Part shown: piece after piece, positions 22,399 through 31,519 of the stretch
Layout of the letters: each line of letters begins with the position of its first letter
Numbering within the stretch: position 1 is the stretch's first letter
Assembly: GCA_049322715.1 (NCBI GenBank)
Contig: JBMOQP010000038.1
Location: forward strand, 1-52,760
Source: Thiofaba sp049322715
Lineage (GTDB): Bacteria > Pseudomonadota > Gammaproteobacteria > Halothiobacillales > Halothiobacillaceae
DNA: 52,760 bases
Direction: 5' to 3'
The notes under the pieces: generated by a model
Databases searched by the model: none
Seen by the model: only the letters and a program-made list of their open reading frames with translations
Told to the model about the DNA's origin: nothing
Made by a program: the position numbers and the translations under genes

Positions 22399-23174
22399 TC
22401 CGTCTCCTCGCCCGGCTGGGGCAGCGCGCACAGGAATCCCTGGCGCGGCTTGGCCGCCTGCACCTGTTCCTGCTCTCGCTGCTGCCGGCCCTGCCGGCGG
22501 GGCTGCTGCGCCCGCGCCTGGTGGTCGACCAGCTGTTCCACATCGGCGTGCTGTCGATGCAGATCATCCTGGTCTCCGGCTTGTTCGTCGGCCTGGTGTT
22601 GGGGCTGCAGGGCTACAACATCCTCACCACCTTCGGCTCGGCGGAGTCTCTCGGCGTGGTGGTGGCGCTGAGCCTCGTGCGTGAGCTCGGGCCAGTCATC
22701 ACCGCCTTGCTGTTCGCTGGCCGCGCCGGCTCGGCCATCACCGCCGAGATCGGCCTGATGAAGTCCACCGAGCAGTTGGGCGGGATGGAGATGATGGCGG
22801 TCGATCCGCTCAAGCGCGTGGTCGCGCCGCGTTTCATCGCAGGCTTCCTGGCCATGCCCCTGCTCGCCGCGCTGTTCTCGGCCATCGGCGTGCTGGGTGG
22901 GTATTTCATCGGCGTTGGCCTGCTCGGGGTGGATGCCGGGGCCTACTGGTCGCAGATCGAGTCGCGCGTCGATTTCCACGAGGACATCGTCAACGGCGTG
23001 ATCAAGAGCCTGGTGTTCGGCGTCGTGGCTATCTGGATCGCGGTGTTCGAGGGCTTCGACTGCGTGCCGACCGCCGAGGGCGTCAGCCGTGCAACCACCC
23101 GCACCGTGGTCAATACCTCGCTCGCGGTGCTGGGTCTCGATTTCATCATGACCGCGTTGATGTTCAACGTGTGA
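22395..23174 (+). CDS. mlaE: phospholipid ABC transporter permease MlaE
   Basis: This encodes 259 residues with five to six hydrophobic helices. Family motifs are SLVRELGPVITALLFAGRAGSAITAEIGLMK, MEMMAVDPLKRVVAPR and VFGVVAIWIAVFEGFDC. It is the inner-membrane permease of the Mla transporter. The start codon overlaps the mlaF stop and the gene is followed eight bases later by mlaD. Confidence 0.96.
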   Translation: MIRLLARLGQRAQESLARLGRLHLFLLSLLPALPAGLLRPRLVVDQLFHIGVLSMQIILVSGLFVGLVLGLQGYNILTTFGSAESLGVVVALSLVRELGPVITALLFAGRAGSAITAEIGLMKSTEQLGGMEMMAVDPLKRVVAPRFIAGFLAMPLLAALFSAIGVLGGYFIGVGLLGVDAGAYWSQIESRVDFHEDIVNGVIKSLVFGVVAIWIAVFEGFDCVPTAEGVSRATTRTVVNTSLAVLGLDFIMTALMFNV

Positions 23175-23182
23175 GGGACAGC

Positions 23183-23659
23183 ATGAAGTACGACACGACA
23201 ATGCGTGACGTTTGGGTGGGCGTGTTCGTGGCCCTTGGGCTGGCCGCGCTGGTCATGCTGGCACTGCGGGTCAGCAACCTCGCCAGCCTGTCCAACGATG
23301 CGGGCTACCGGGTGGTCGCCCAGTTCGACAACATCGGCGGGCTCAAGGTGCGCGCGCCGATCAAGCTGGCCGGCGTGGTGATCGGGCGGGTTGAGTCCAT
23401 CAGCATCGATGCCGAGACCTTCCGCGCCGAGGTTGGACTGCGCATCGAGAACCGCTACGGCATCCTGCCGAAGGATACCTCGGCCGCCATCTATACCTCG
23501 GGCCTGCTGGGCGAGCAGTACATCGGCCTGGCGCCCGGGGCGGAGGAGGCCGTGCTCAAGGATGGCGACCGCATCACCCTGACCCAGTCCTCGATCGTGC
23601 TGGAGAACCTGATCGGCCAGTTCCTGTACAACAAGGCCGCCGAAGGAGAAAAACAATGA
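23183..23659 (+). CDS. mlaD: MlaD, MCE-domain substrate-binding subunit
   Basis: This encodes 158 residues from the ATG at 23183; a GTG at 23171 would add four residues. One N-terminal membrane anchor (VWVGVFVALGLAALVMLALRV) is followed by a single MCE domain (AQFDNIGGLKVRAPIKLAGVVIGRV, YTSGLLGEQYIGL). It ends at LENLIGQFLYNKAAEGEKQ, the segment that in E. coli lines the central hydrophobic pore. It is shorter than E. coli MlaD at the C terminus. Confidence 0.94.
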   Translation: MKYDTTMRDVWVGVFVALGLAALVMLALRVSNLASLSNDAGYRVVAQFDNIGGLKVRAPIKLAGVVIGRVESISIDAETFRAEVGLRIENRYGILPKDTSAAIYTSGLLGEQYIGLAPGAEEAVLKDGDRITLTQSSIVLENLIGQFLYNKAAEGEKQ

Positions 23660-24999
23660 AAGGGATGCGTGCGATCCTGCTGGCCCTCGCCAGCGTGCCG
23701 GGCCTGGCCGTGGCCGAGCCCCTGAACCTGGACAAGGCCGTGGAGATGGCTTTGCAGGCCGACCCGCGCATCCGTGAGCGCGAGGCGGTGGTCGAGCAGG
23801 CCCGCGCCCTGCTCGACGAGGTCAAGGGGCACGGCGGGCTGAGCCTGCAGAGCAACCTCTATCTCTCCGCCGCGGAGGCGGTGAAGGGGGGCTTCTTCAA
23901 GGAAGGCACCACAGAATTGCGCAATGACGCGGGCGAGTTCAAGGACGGTCTGTCCCCGCTGGTCGGGCTGCAGCTGGCCCTGATCAAGCCGCTCTACACC
24001 TTCGGCAAGATCGAGCATTACGGCGCGGCCGCCACGGGCAACATCAGCGTCAAGCAGGGCGACGTGAAGGTCGCGCGCGCGCAGACCCAGATGGACGTGC
24101 GCCGCGCCTGGTATGGGCACCTCACCGCGCGCGAGAGCCGCGCCTTCCTCGAGGACCTGGACAAGCGGGTCGACGGAACCATCGAGTCCTTCGACCGTCG
24201 CGCCGCCAACGGTACCCCGCCGCGCCAGGCCGACCGTTTCGCGCTCGAGGCGGTGAAGGGACTGGTCGGGCGCTACCTGGCACAGGCGAGGGCGATCGAG
24301 AACGTGTCGCTGGACGGGCTCAAGACCCTGGTCGGCCTGCCGCTGTCCGCCACGCTCGAGGTGGCCGATGCTCGCATCGAGCCGGTCGAGCTGCCGGAGG
24401 GCTCGCTCGACGAGATGGTCAGGAAGGCCCTCGCGCAGCGCGCCGAGATGGAGCAGGTCGAGGCCGGCATGGCCGCCCTGCGCGAGATGGTCGAGGCTCG
24501 CCGGGCCGAGACGAGGCCCGACCTGTACGCCGCCGTGGTGGGGGATGTCGCCTGGGCCCCGCGCCGCGACACGCTCGACAATCCCTACCTGTCCGACCCG
24601 TTCAACCACGCCTATGCCGCGCCGGTGGTGGGCATGCGCTGGAACTGGCAGCCGGGGGTGCAGGATGCGCGCGCGCGCCAGGCCGAGGCGGACCTGCGCG
24701 CGGTGACCGAGAAGGCCAATTACGCGCGTATGGGCATCCCCTTCCAGGTGGCGGAGGCCTATCACCAGGCGCGCGGCATGCAGGAAGGGCTGGAACAGCT
24801 GAAAAGCGGCTATCAGTCCGCGCGGCGCTGGATGGTGGCCAACTTCATCGACATGGAGGCCGGCTCGGCTGGCATGGATCAGGTGGTCGAGGCCTTCAAG
24901 ACCTACGCCACCATGTACGGGGACTATCTGCTCGGCGTGAATGATTACAATATGCAGGTTGCCGCCCTGCGACAGGCCCTTGGAGAATGGCATCAATGA
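23656..24999 (+). CDS. TolC-family outer membrane protein embedded in the mla operon
   Basis: This encodes 447 residues with a signal peptide (MKGMRAILLALASVPGLAVA). It has two outer-membrane-efflux repeats: long helical stretches (KAVEMALQADPRIREREAVVEQARALLDEV...; MAALREMVEARRAETRPDLYAAVVGDVAW) alternating with beta segments (GLQLALIKPLYTFGKIEHYGAA; VVGMRWNWQPGVQDARARQAEADL). This is the TolC fold. It lies between mlaD and mlaC, overlapping both (ATGA), where E. coli has nothing. An outer-membrane trimeric channel coupled to the Mla system is an attractive inference. AAGGAGA before the ATG supports the start. Confidence 0.85.
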   Translation: MKGMRAILLALASVPGLAVAEPLNLDKAVEMALQADPRIREREAVVEQARALLDEVKGHGGLSLQSNLYLSAAEAVKGGFFKEGTTELRNDAGEFKDGLSPLVGLQLALIKPLYTFGKIEHYGAAATGNISVKQGDVKVARAQTQMDVRRAWYGHLTARESRAFLEDLDKRVDGTIESFDRRAANGTPPRQADRFALEAVKGLVGRYLAQARAIENVSLDGLKTLVGLPLSATLEVADARIEPVELPEGSLDEMVRKALAQRAEMEQVEAGMAALREMVEARRAETRPDLYAAVVGDVAWAPRRDTLDNPYLSDPFNHAYAAPVVGMRWNWQPGVQDARARQAEADLRAVTEKANYARMGIPFQVAEAYHQARGMQEGLEQLKSGYQSARRWMVANFIDMEAGSAGMDQVVEAFKTYATMYGDYLLGVNDYNMQVAALRQALGEWHQ

Positions 25000-25601
25000 A
25001 ATTCCTTACAGTGCTGTTCGCCGCGCTCGTCCTCATGCTTGCGCCCCAGGTGCAGGCCGACATGGCCCCCGACGAACTGGTGCGCGCCACCTCGGACAAG
25101 GTGCTCGAGGCCATCAAGCAGAACCGTGAGCAGCTCAAGAGCGACCCCCAGCTGGTCTACCGCATCGTCGACGAGCTGGTGCTACCGCATTTCGATTTCG
25201 AGGCGATGAGCAAGCTGGTGCTGGGGGTCAACTGGCGCCGCGCCACGTCCGCCCAGCAGGCGGCCTTCACGCGCGAGTTCCGCACCCTGCTGGTGCGCAC
25301 CTACGCCAAGTCGCTGGCCGAGTATGACGAGCAGGGCATCCGCTACCTGCCGATGCGCCCGGAGTCCGACCCGGGCGAGGCCACCGTGCGCACCGAGATC
25401 CAACCCAAGGCCGGACCCTCGATCCCGGTGGATTACCGCCTGCGCAAGACCGACAGGAGTTGGAAGGTGTTCGATGTCAGCATCGACGCGGTCAGCCTGG
25501 TGACCAACTACCGCACCACCTTCGCGCAGGACGTCCAGCGCATCGGCATGGACGGTTTGATCAAGCAGCTTCAGCGCCGCAACGCAGGTGACGGGGCTTG
25601 A
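24996..25601 (+). CDS. mlaC: MlaC, periplasmic phospholipid-binding protein
   Basis: This encodes 201 residues with a signal peptide (MKFLTVLFAALVLMLAPQVQA). Family features include DKVLEAIKQNREQLKSDPQLVYRIVDELVLPHFDFEAMSKLVLGVNWR, VRTEIQPKAGPSIPVDYRLRK and WKVFDVSIDAVSLVTNYRTTFAQ. It ferries phospholipid between the MlaFEDB complex and the outer-membrane partner. The start overlaps the TolC-family stop. Confidence 0.95.
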   Translation: MKFLTVLFAALVLMLAPQVQADMAPDELVRATSDKVLEAIKQNREQLKSDPQLVYRIVDELVLPHFDFEAMSKLVLGVNWRRATSAQQAAFTREFRTLLVRTYAKSLAEYDEQGIRYLPMRPESDPGEATVRTEIQPKAGPSIPVDYRLRKTDRSWKVFDVSIDAVSLVTNYRTTFAQDVQRIGMDGLIKQLQRRNAGDGA

Positions 25602-25920
25602 ATGCGCTCCGCGTCACCCGCATGGGCGAGGCATTGAGACTCGAGGGTGAGCTGCGCATCGGCGGCATCGTGCAGGCGCTGGAACTGCTCCGGCGCGAGC
25701 TGGCCCACGGGCCGGCGGCCATGCTCGACCTCGCGGGCGTGACCGCCTGCGACAGTTCGGCCGTGGCGCTGATGCTGGAGATGCGGCGCCTGGGAGTGGC
25801 CGGGATCAGGCATACCCCCTCCGACATGGATGCCATCGTGCGCGCCTGCCAGCTCGAGGAGCTGCTGCCGGCCGATCCATCCCCTGCCGAGGCAGGGGCA
25901 TCGAAGAACAACGAGAATTC

Positions 25921-25924
<4 letters not shown>
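25598..25924 (+). CDS. mlaB: MlaB, STAS-domain subunit
   Basis: This encodes 108 residues from a TTG at 25598 that overlaps the mlaC stop (TTGA); the alternative ATG at 25622 would cut into the first STAS strand. STAS features are LRLEGELRIGGIVQALELL and AMLDLAGVTACDSSAVALMLEM, with the DSS motif matching MlaB. The last 15 residues (DPSPAEAGASKNNENS) are unlike the family and come from a palindrome (25881-25898). It binds MlaF and stabilises the transporter. Confidence 0.88.
25881..25898. repeat. palindrome in the mlaB 3' end
   Basis: CCCCTGCC (25881-25888) pairs with GGCAGGGG (25891-25898) around GA, flanked by GATCCAT and CATCG. It is inside the mlaB reading frame and just before murA. It resembles the other hairpin insertions but lacks the apex motif. 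Confidence 0.5.
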
Positions 25925-27180
<1,256 letters not shown>

Positions 27181-27189
27181 GGACATCGC

Positions 27190-27831
27190 ATGACCGAAAC
27201 CCTGACCATCGGCCTCTCCAAGGGGCGCATCTACAAGGAAACCCTGCCGCTGCTGGAGGCGGCTGGAATCGTCCCCGCCGAGGATCCGGAGAAGAGCCGC
27301 AAGCTGATCCTCGAGACCAACGTGCCGGGCGTACGCGTGGTGCTGCTGCGCGCCTCCGACGTGCCGACCTACGTCGAATACGGTGCGGCCGACGTCGGCG
27401 TGGCCGGCAAGGACGTGCTGATGGAGCATGGCGGGGAGGGGCTGTACGAGCCGCTTGACCTGAACATCGCCCGCTGCAAGCTGATGGTGGCGGGCAAGCC
27501 GGGCGCGCTGGACGGCAACCACCGCCTGCGCATCGCCACCAAGTACGTCGAGAGCGCGCGCGCCCACTTCGCCCGCCAGGGCCGCCAGGTCGAGGTGATC
27601 AAGCTGTACGGCTCGATGGAGCTGGCGCCGCTGGTCGGCCTGGGCGACTGCATCGTGGACGTGGTCGACACCGGCAACACCCTGCGCGCCAACGGCCTGG
27701 AGCCGCTCGAGCACATCGCCGACATCAGCTCCCGCCTGATCGTCAATCGTGCGTCGATGAAGATGAAATCGGCGCGCCTGCGTGAATTCATCGAACACAT
27801 GCGTGCCGCCGTCGAGGCGCGCAAGGGCTGA
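27190..27831 (+). CDS. hisG: ATP phosphoribosyltransferase, short form
   Basis: This encodes 213 residues: GLSKGRIYKETLPLLEAAGI, RASDVPTYVEYGAADVGVAGKDVL, and GLGDCIVDVVDTGNTLRANGL binding PRPP. It catalyses the first step of histidine synthesis. It lacks the C-terminal regulatory domain of the long form, so it should need a HisZ partner, which is not in this window. It lies nine bases after murA with GAGGACATC before the ATG, and eight bases before hisD. Confidence 0.96.
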   Translation: MTETLTIGLSKGRIYKETLPLLEAAGIVPAEDPEKSRKLILETNVPGVRVVLLRASDVPTYVEYGAADVGVAGKDVLMEHGGEGLYEPLDLNIARCKLMVAGKPGALDGNHRLRIATKYVESARAHFARQGRQVEVIKLYGSMELAPLVGLGDCIVDVVDTGNTLRANGLEPLEHIADISSRLIVNRASMKMKSARLREFIEHMRAAVEARKG

Positions 27832-27839
27832 GCAGACCT

Positions 27840-29138
27840 ATGAACATCCAACGCCTGTCCACCTTTGATGCCGACTTCCAGACCCGCCTGAACGCGCTGC
27901 TGGAATGGGAATCCGTCTCCGACGACAAGGTCTTCGCCACCGTGCAGGGCATCCTGCGCGACGTGCGCGCCCGCGGCGACGCCGCCGTACTGGAATACAC
28001 CGCGCGCTTCGACCACTTCGAGGCCGCCTCCATGGCCGATCTCGAGATTCCCCACCCGCGCATGGATGAGGCACTGGACCGCATCCCCGTTGCCCAGCGC
28101 CAGGCGCTGGAGCAGGCGGCCGAGCGCATCCGCCGCTATGCCGAGCACCAGAAGCTGGAATCCTGGAGCTACCGCGAGGCCGACGGCACCCTGCTCGGCC
28201 AGCAGGTCACCCCGCTGGACCGCGTCGGCCTGTACGTGCCGGGCGGCAAGGCCGCCTATCCGTCCTCGGTGCTGATGAACGCCGTCCCGGCCAAGGTCGC
28301 GGGCGTGCCCGAACTGATCGTCGTCGCCCCGGCCCCGCGCGGCGAGCTGAACGACCTCGTGCTGGCCGCCTGTCGCATCGCCGGCGCGGACCGCGTGTTC
28401 GCCATCGGCGGCGCGCAGGCCGTGGCCGCGCTGGCCTACGGCACGGACACCATCCCGCAGGTGGACAAGATCACCGGCCCCGGCAACATCTTCGTCGCCA
28501 CCGCCAAGCGCATGGTGTACGGCACCGTCGGCATCGACATGATCGCGGGCCCGTCCGAGATCGTGGTCGTGTGCGACGGCAAGACCGATCCGGACTGGAT
28601 CGCCATGGACCTGTTCTCGCAGGCCGAGCACGACGAGCAGGCGCAGTCCATCCTGATCTCCCCGGATGCCGCCTTCCTCGATGCCGTGGCCGCGGCAGCC
28701 GACCGCCTGGTCGAGGAGATGCCGCGCGGCGAGATCATCCGCCAGTCCATGGAAGGCCGCGGAGCGCTGATCCATGTGCGCGACCTGGACGAGGCCGCCC
28801 GGGTGATCAACTTCATCGCACCCGAGCACCTGGAGCTGTCGCTCGAGGATGCCGAGGCCTACGCAGCCAGGGTTCGCCACGCCGGCGCCATCTTCATGGG
28901 CCGCTACACCGCCGAGGCCCTGGGCGACTACTGCGCTGGCCCCAACCATGTGCTGCCGACCTCGCGCACCGCGCGCTTCTCTTCGCCGCTCGGCGTGTAC
29001 GACTTCCAGAAGCGCTCCAGCCTGATCGGCTGCTCCGCGCAGGGAGCCTCGGAACTGGGCAAGCTCGCCCGCGTGCTGGCGGAAGGGGAGGGGCTGTTCG
29101 CGCATGCGGCCTCGGCGGCGTATCGCGTCAAGGATTGA
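27840..29138 (+). CDS. hisD: histidinol dehydrogenase
   Basis: This encodes 432 residues, the normal length. It oxidises histidinol to histidine in two NAD-dependent steps. Markers are DRVGLYVPGGKAAYPSSVLMNAVPAKVAGV, GADRVFAIGGAQAVAALAYGT, the zinc-site region DLFSQAEHDEQAQ, and PEHLEL...AGAIFMGRYTAEALGDYCAGPNHVLPT. It is followed by a 354-bp gap filled with repeats before hisC. Confidence 0.97.
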   Translation: MNIQRLSTFDADFQTRLNALLEWESVSDDKVFATVQGILRDVRARGDAAVLEYTARFDHFEAASMADLEIPHPRMDEALDRIPVAQRQALEQAAERIRRYAEHQKLESWSYREADGTLLGQQVTPLDRVGLYVPGGKAAYPSSVLMNAVPAKVAGVPELIVVAPAPRGELNDLVLAACRIAGADRVFAIGGAQAVAALAYGTDTIPQVDKITGPGNIFVATAKRMVYGTVGIDMIAGPSEIVVVCDGKTDPDWIAMDLFSQAEHDEQAQSILISPDAAFLDAVAAAADRLVEEMPRGEIIRQSMEGRGALIHVRDLDEAARVINFIAPEHLELSLEDAEAYAARVRHAGAIFMGRYTAEALGDYCAGPNHVLPTSRTARFSSPLGVYDFQKRSSLIGCSAQGASELGKLARVLAEGEGLFAHAASAAYRVKD

Positions 29139-29151
29139 TCCGCTGTCGTAG

Positions 29152-29332
29152 GGCGCATTAGGGAAGATCTGAACAAATCCATCCATGGATTTGTTCAGCT
29201 CGGCTCGTCGCGGCACATGTCCGCGACGGCCTCCGCGAATCAAGGACTTACGTCCTTGTTCGCGCCGGGGCATCCATGCCCCGGACGGGAAGCGCTGAAT
29301 TATTCAGCGCTTCCTTAGGGAGGCGTAATGCG
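29152..29332. repeat. GTAG-type REP interrupted by element B
   Basis: GTAG at 29148-29151 is followed by GGCGCATTA (29152-29160), whose perfect complement TAATGCGCC is at 29326-29334. In an intact REP these arms would be separated by only a short loop; here the five-hairpin element lies between them. The direct repeat TTAGGGA at 29158-29164 and 29315-29321 flanks the insert like a target-site duplication. Together with the next entries this accounts for most of the gap 29139-29492, where no gene is seen. Confidence 0.7.
29169..29314 (-). repeat. five-hairpin palindromic element, copy B
   Basis: Hairpins in plus coordinates: B1 29169-29198 (13-bp stem, loop TCCA); B2 29206-29228 (arms CGTCGCGG/CCGCGACG, loop CACATGT); B3 29234-29264 (13 bp with one bulge, loop TTAC); B4 29265-29284 (8-bp stem, loop TCCA); B5 29288-29314 (13-bp arms almost touching). 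On the minus strand the order B5-B4-B3-B2-B1 matches H1-H5 of copy A. The linkers are 3, 0, 5 and 7 bases against 3, 0, 6 and 6 in A, and the post-H4 linker is AGCCGAG against AGACGAG. Confidence 0.85.
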
Positions 29333-29366
29333 CCGCATGCATTGATCTGCGGCGCGTGCCCCATCC

Positions 29367-29459
29367 GGCGGGTTAATTCGAGTGCCGTACCCGTCAGGGC
29401 TTCCGGCATGGATGCCGGAAGGGTACGAGAACAGGATGAACTTCGCTAACCCGCCCTAC
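29367..29459 (-). repeat. GTAG-type REP interrupted by an apex-motif hairpin
   Basis: GGCGGGTT (29367-29374) and AACCCGCC (29448-29455), followed by CTAC (GTAG on the minus strand), are the two arms of the same REP seen intact at 7391-7420. Inserted between them are CGTACCC/GGGTACG (29386-29427) enclosing the hairpin CTTCCGGCA/TGCCGGAAG with loop TGGA (29400-29421), then the tail found also at 8648-8667. The hairpin and its left flank are nearly identical to the hprK insertion at 14.15 kb. Confidence 0.75.
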
Positions 29460-29492
29460 GGGGCGATTTGAATTCTGAATCGGGGTTGTCCC

Positions 29493-30557
29493 ATGAGTCG
29501 TTTCTGGAGTCCGCTGGTATCCCGCCTCTCGCCCTACGTCCCGGGCGAGCAGCCGAAGATCGCCAACCTGGTCAAGCTGAACACCAACGAGAACCCCTAC
29601 GGCCCTTCGCCGAAGGTGCTTGAGGCCATCAGTGCGGAGGTGGGTGATGGCCTGCGCCTCTATCCTGACCCGGAGGCCACGGCGCTCAAGGAGGCGATCG
29701 CCACCTACCACGAACTGAAGCCGAGCCAGGTGTTCGTCGGCAACGGCTCGGACGAGGTGTTGGCCTTCATCTTCCAGGCCCTGTTCAAGCACGACGAGCC
29801 GATCCTGTTCCCGGACGTGACCTACAGTTTCTACCCGGTCTACTGCGGGCTGTATGAGATCGCCTACAGCACGGTGCCGCTGGCGGACGACTTCTCCATC
29901 CGCATCGACGACTATCGCAAGCCGAACGGCGGCATCATCTTCCCCAATCCGAACGCGCCGACCGGGCGCCTGCTGCCGCTCGAGCAGATCGAGGCCCTGC
30001 TCGATGCGAACCCCGACTCCGTGCTGGTGGTGGACGAGGCCTACATCGACTTCGGGGGCGAGACCGCTATCCCGCTGGTCCACCGCTATTCAAACCTGCT
30101 GGTCGTGCAGACCCTGTCCAAGTCGCGCTCGCTGGCCGGGTTGCGGGTGGGCTTCGCGGCCGGCCACCCGGATCTGATCGAGGCCCTGGTGCGGGTCAAG
30201 GACAGTTTCAACTCCTATCCCCTGGATCGCCTCGCCATTGCCGGTGCGGTCGCGGCGTTCCATGACGAGGCCTGGTTCCTTCAGACCCGCCGGGCGGTGA
30301 TGGAGAGCCGCGAGTCGCTGGTGCGGGACATGGCGGCCATGGGGTTCGACATCGTGCCCTCCGCCGCCAACTTCATCTTTGCCCGTCATCCGGGTTTTGA
30401 GGCGACGCGCATCGCCGCGGGCTTGCGCGAGCACGGGGTGATCGTGCGTCACTTCAACAAGCCGCGCATCGACCAGCACCTGCGCATCACCGTCGGCACG
30501 CCGGAGCAGAATGAGGCGCTGTTGAAGGCCCTGCGGCTCGAACTCCAGGTCCGTTGA
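29493..30557 (+). CDS. hisC: histidinol-phosphate aminotransferase
   Basis: This encodes 354 residues of PLP fold type I. Markers are KLNTNENPYGPSPKV, FVGNGSDEVLAF, the NPNAPTG cofactor motif, VVDEAYIDFGGE, the PLP lysine in TLSKSRSLAGLRVGFAAG, and HLRITVGTPEQNEALL. It converts imidazole acetol phosphate to histidinol phosphate. It is separated from hisD by the repeat-filled gap, so it may have its own transcription start. The Nif3-like gene follows one base after the stop. Confidence 0.95.
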   Translation: MSRFWSPLVSRLSPYVPGEQPKIANLVKLNTNENPYGPSPKVLEAISAEVGDGLRLYPDPEATALKEAIATYHELKPSQVFVGNGSDEVLAFIFQALFKHDEPILFPDVTYSFYPVYCGLYEIAYSTVPLADDFSIRIDDYRKPNGGIIFPNPNAPTGRLLPLEQIEALLDANPDSVLVVDEAYIDFGGETAIPLVHRYSNLLVVQTLSKSRSLAGLRVGFAAGHPDLIEALVRVKDSFNSYPLDRLAIAGAVAAFHDEAWFLQTRRAVMESRESLVRDMAAMGFDIVPSAANFIFARHPGFEATRIAAGLREHGVIVRHFNKPRIDQHLRITVGTPEQNEALLKALRLELQVR

Positions 30558-30558
30558 C

Positions 30559-31320
30559 ATGACCATCGAGCGCGACACGCTGCTGTCCTACTGCGACGGC
30601 CTGCTCAATGTCGGAGCCTTCGCTGACTACGCGCCCAACGGTCTGCAGGTCGAGGGGCGCACAGGCATCGGACGGATTGTCAGTGGCGTGACCGCAAGCC
30701 AGGCCCTGCTGGATGCGGCGGTCGAATTCAAGGCGGATGCCGTGCTGGTGCACCACGGCTATTTCTGGAAGGGCGAGGATGCCCGGATCACCGGCATGAA
30801 GCGCAGGCGCCTCGCGACCCTGCTGCGGCACGACATCAATCTCATCGCCTACCATCTCCCGTTGGACGGGCATCCCACGCTTGGCAACAACGCCCGGTGG
30901 GCGAGGGCGCTCGGCCTCGTCGATACCCGGGGCTTCCTCGGCAAGCCGGGGGCCGAGATCGGCGTGCGCGGCGCCCTGCCGGAGGCGGTGTCGGGTGGCG
31001 AGCTTGCGCGCATGCTGGAGATCCTCCTCGGCCGCCCGGTGCTGCACGTGGCGGGCCATGACCGGCCCATCCGCAGCCTCGGCCTGTGCAGCGGCGGGGC
31101 GCAGGGCTACATCGGCGAGGCGGCGTCGCTCGGTCTCGATGCCTACCTTACCGGCGAGGTTTCGGAGCACACCGTGCACGTGGCGCGCGAGATGGGCATC
31201 CACTTCTACGCCTGCGGCCATCACGCCACCGAGCGCTTCGGCGTGCGTGCCCTGGGCGAGCATCTCGCCGAACGCTTCGGCCTCGAGCACTGCTTCGTCG
31301 ACATCGACAATCCCGCCTGA
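30559..31320 (+). CDS. Nif3-like dinuclear metal-centre protein (YbgI family)
   Basis: This encodes 253 residues. Family motifs are ADYAPNGLQVEGR, the metal-binding HHGYFWKGED, NLIAYHLPLDGHPTLGNN, CSGGAQGYIGEAASLGLDAYLTGEVSEHTVHVARE, and FYACGHHATERFG near the C terminus, giving the expected His/Asp/Glu metal ligands. These proteins form hexameric toroids with two metals per subunit and have no settled reaction (GTP cyclohydrolase 1 type 2 activity has been proposed). It is co-oriented with hisC. Confidence 0.9.
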   Translation: MTIERDTLLSYCDGLLNVGAFADYAPNGLQVEGRTGIGRIVSGVTASQALLDAAVEFKADAVLVHHGYFWKGEDARITGMKRRRLATLLRHDINLIAYHLPLDGHPTLGNNARWARALGLVDTRGFLGKPGAEIGVRGALPEAVSGGELARMLEILLGRPVLHVAGHDRPIRSLGLCSGGAQGYIGEAASLGLDAYLTGEVSEHTVHVAREMGIHFYACGHHATERFGVRALGEHLAERFGLEHCFVDIDNPA

Positions 31321-31328
31321 TCGTCGCA

Positions 31329-31351
31329 CCGCCGCAGGCACCTGGCGGCGG
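31329..31351 (+). terminator. GC-rich hairpin after the Nif3-like gene
   Basis: CCGCCG-CAG (31329-31337) pairs with CTG-G-CGGCGG (31342-31351) with one bulged G. There is no clear T-run after it. Between it and petA is about 165 bp that must hold the petABC promoter; A/T-rich words (GATTATC, CATAAG) occur at 31375-31392 but no clear promoter pair stands out. Confidence 0.4.
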
Positions 31352-31519
31352 ATTTACCCAAGTGCCTCGCTTGGGATTATCTGTGCATAAGAAATCCTTA
31401 ACATGCTGATGGCATGAATGCCTTGTCAGGCGGGGCCTGTTCAGGGATCCTTGGCGGGATTTTGCCCCGAGCGGGCACCGGGTCCGTGCCCGGTTCATTT
31501 TGACCGACAGGAGAGATGC

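Noticed and set aside
31403..31427. Another apex-family hairpin (GGCA-TGAA-TGCC) in the petABC leader
   Set aside because: The loop is TGAA instead of NGGA and the stem is only about 4-5 bp, so it may be chance.
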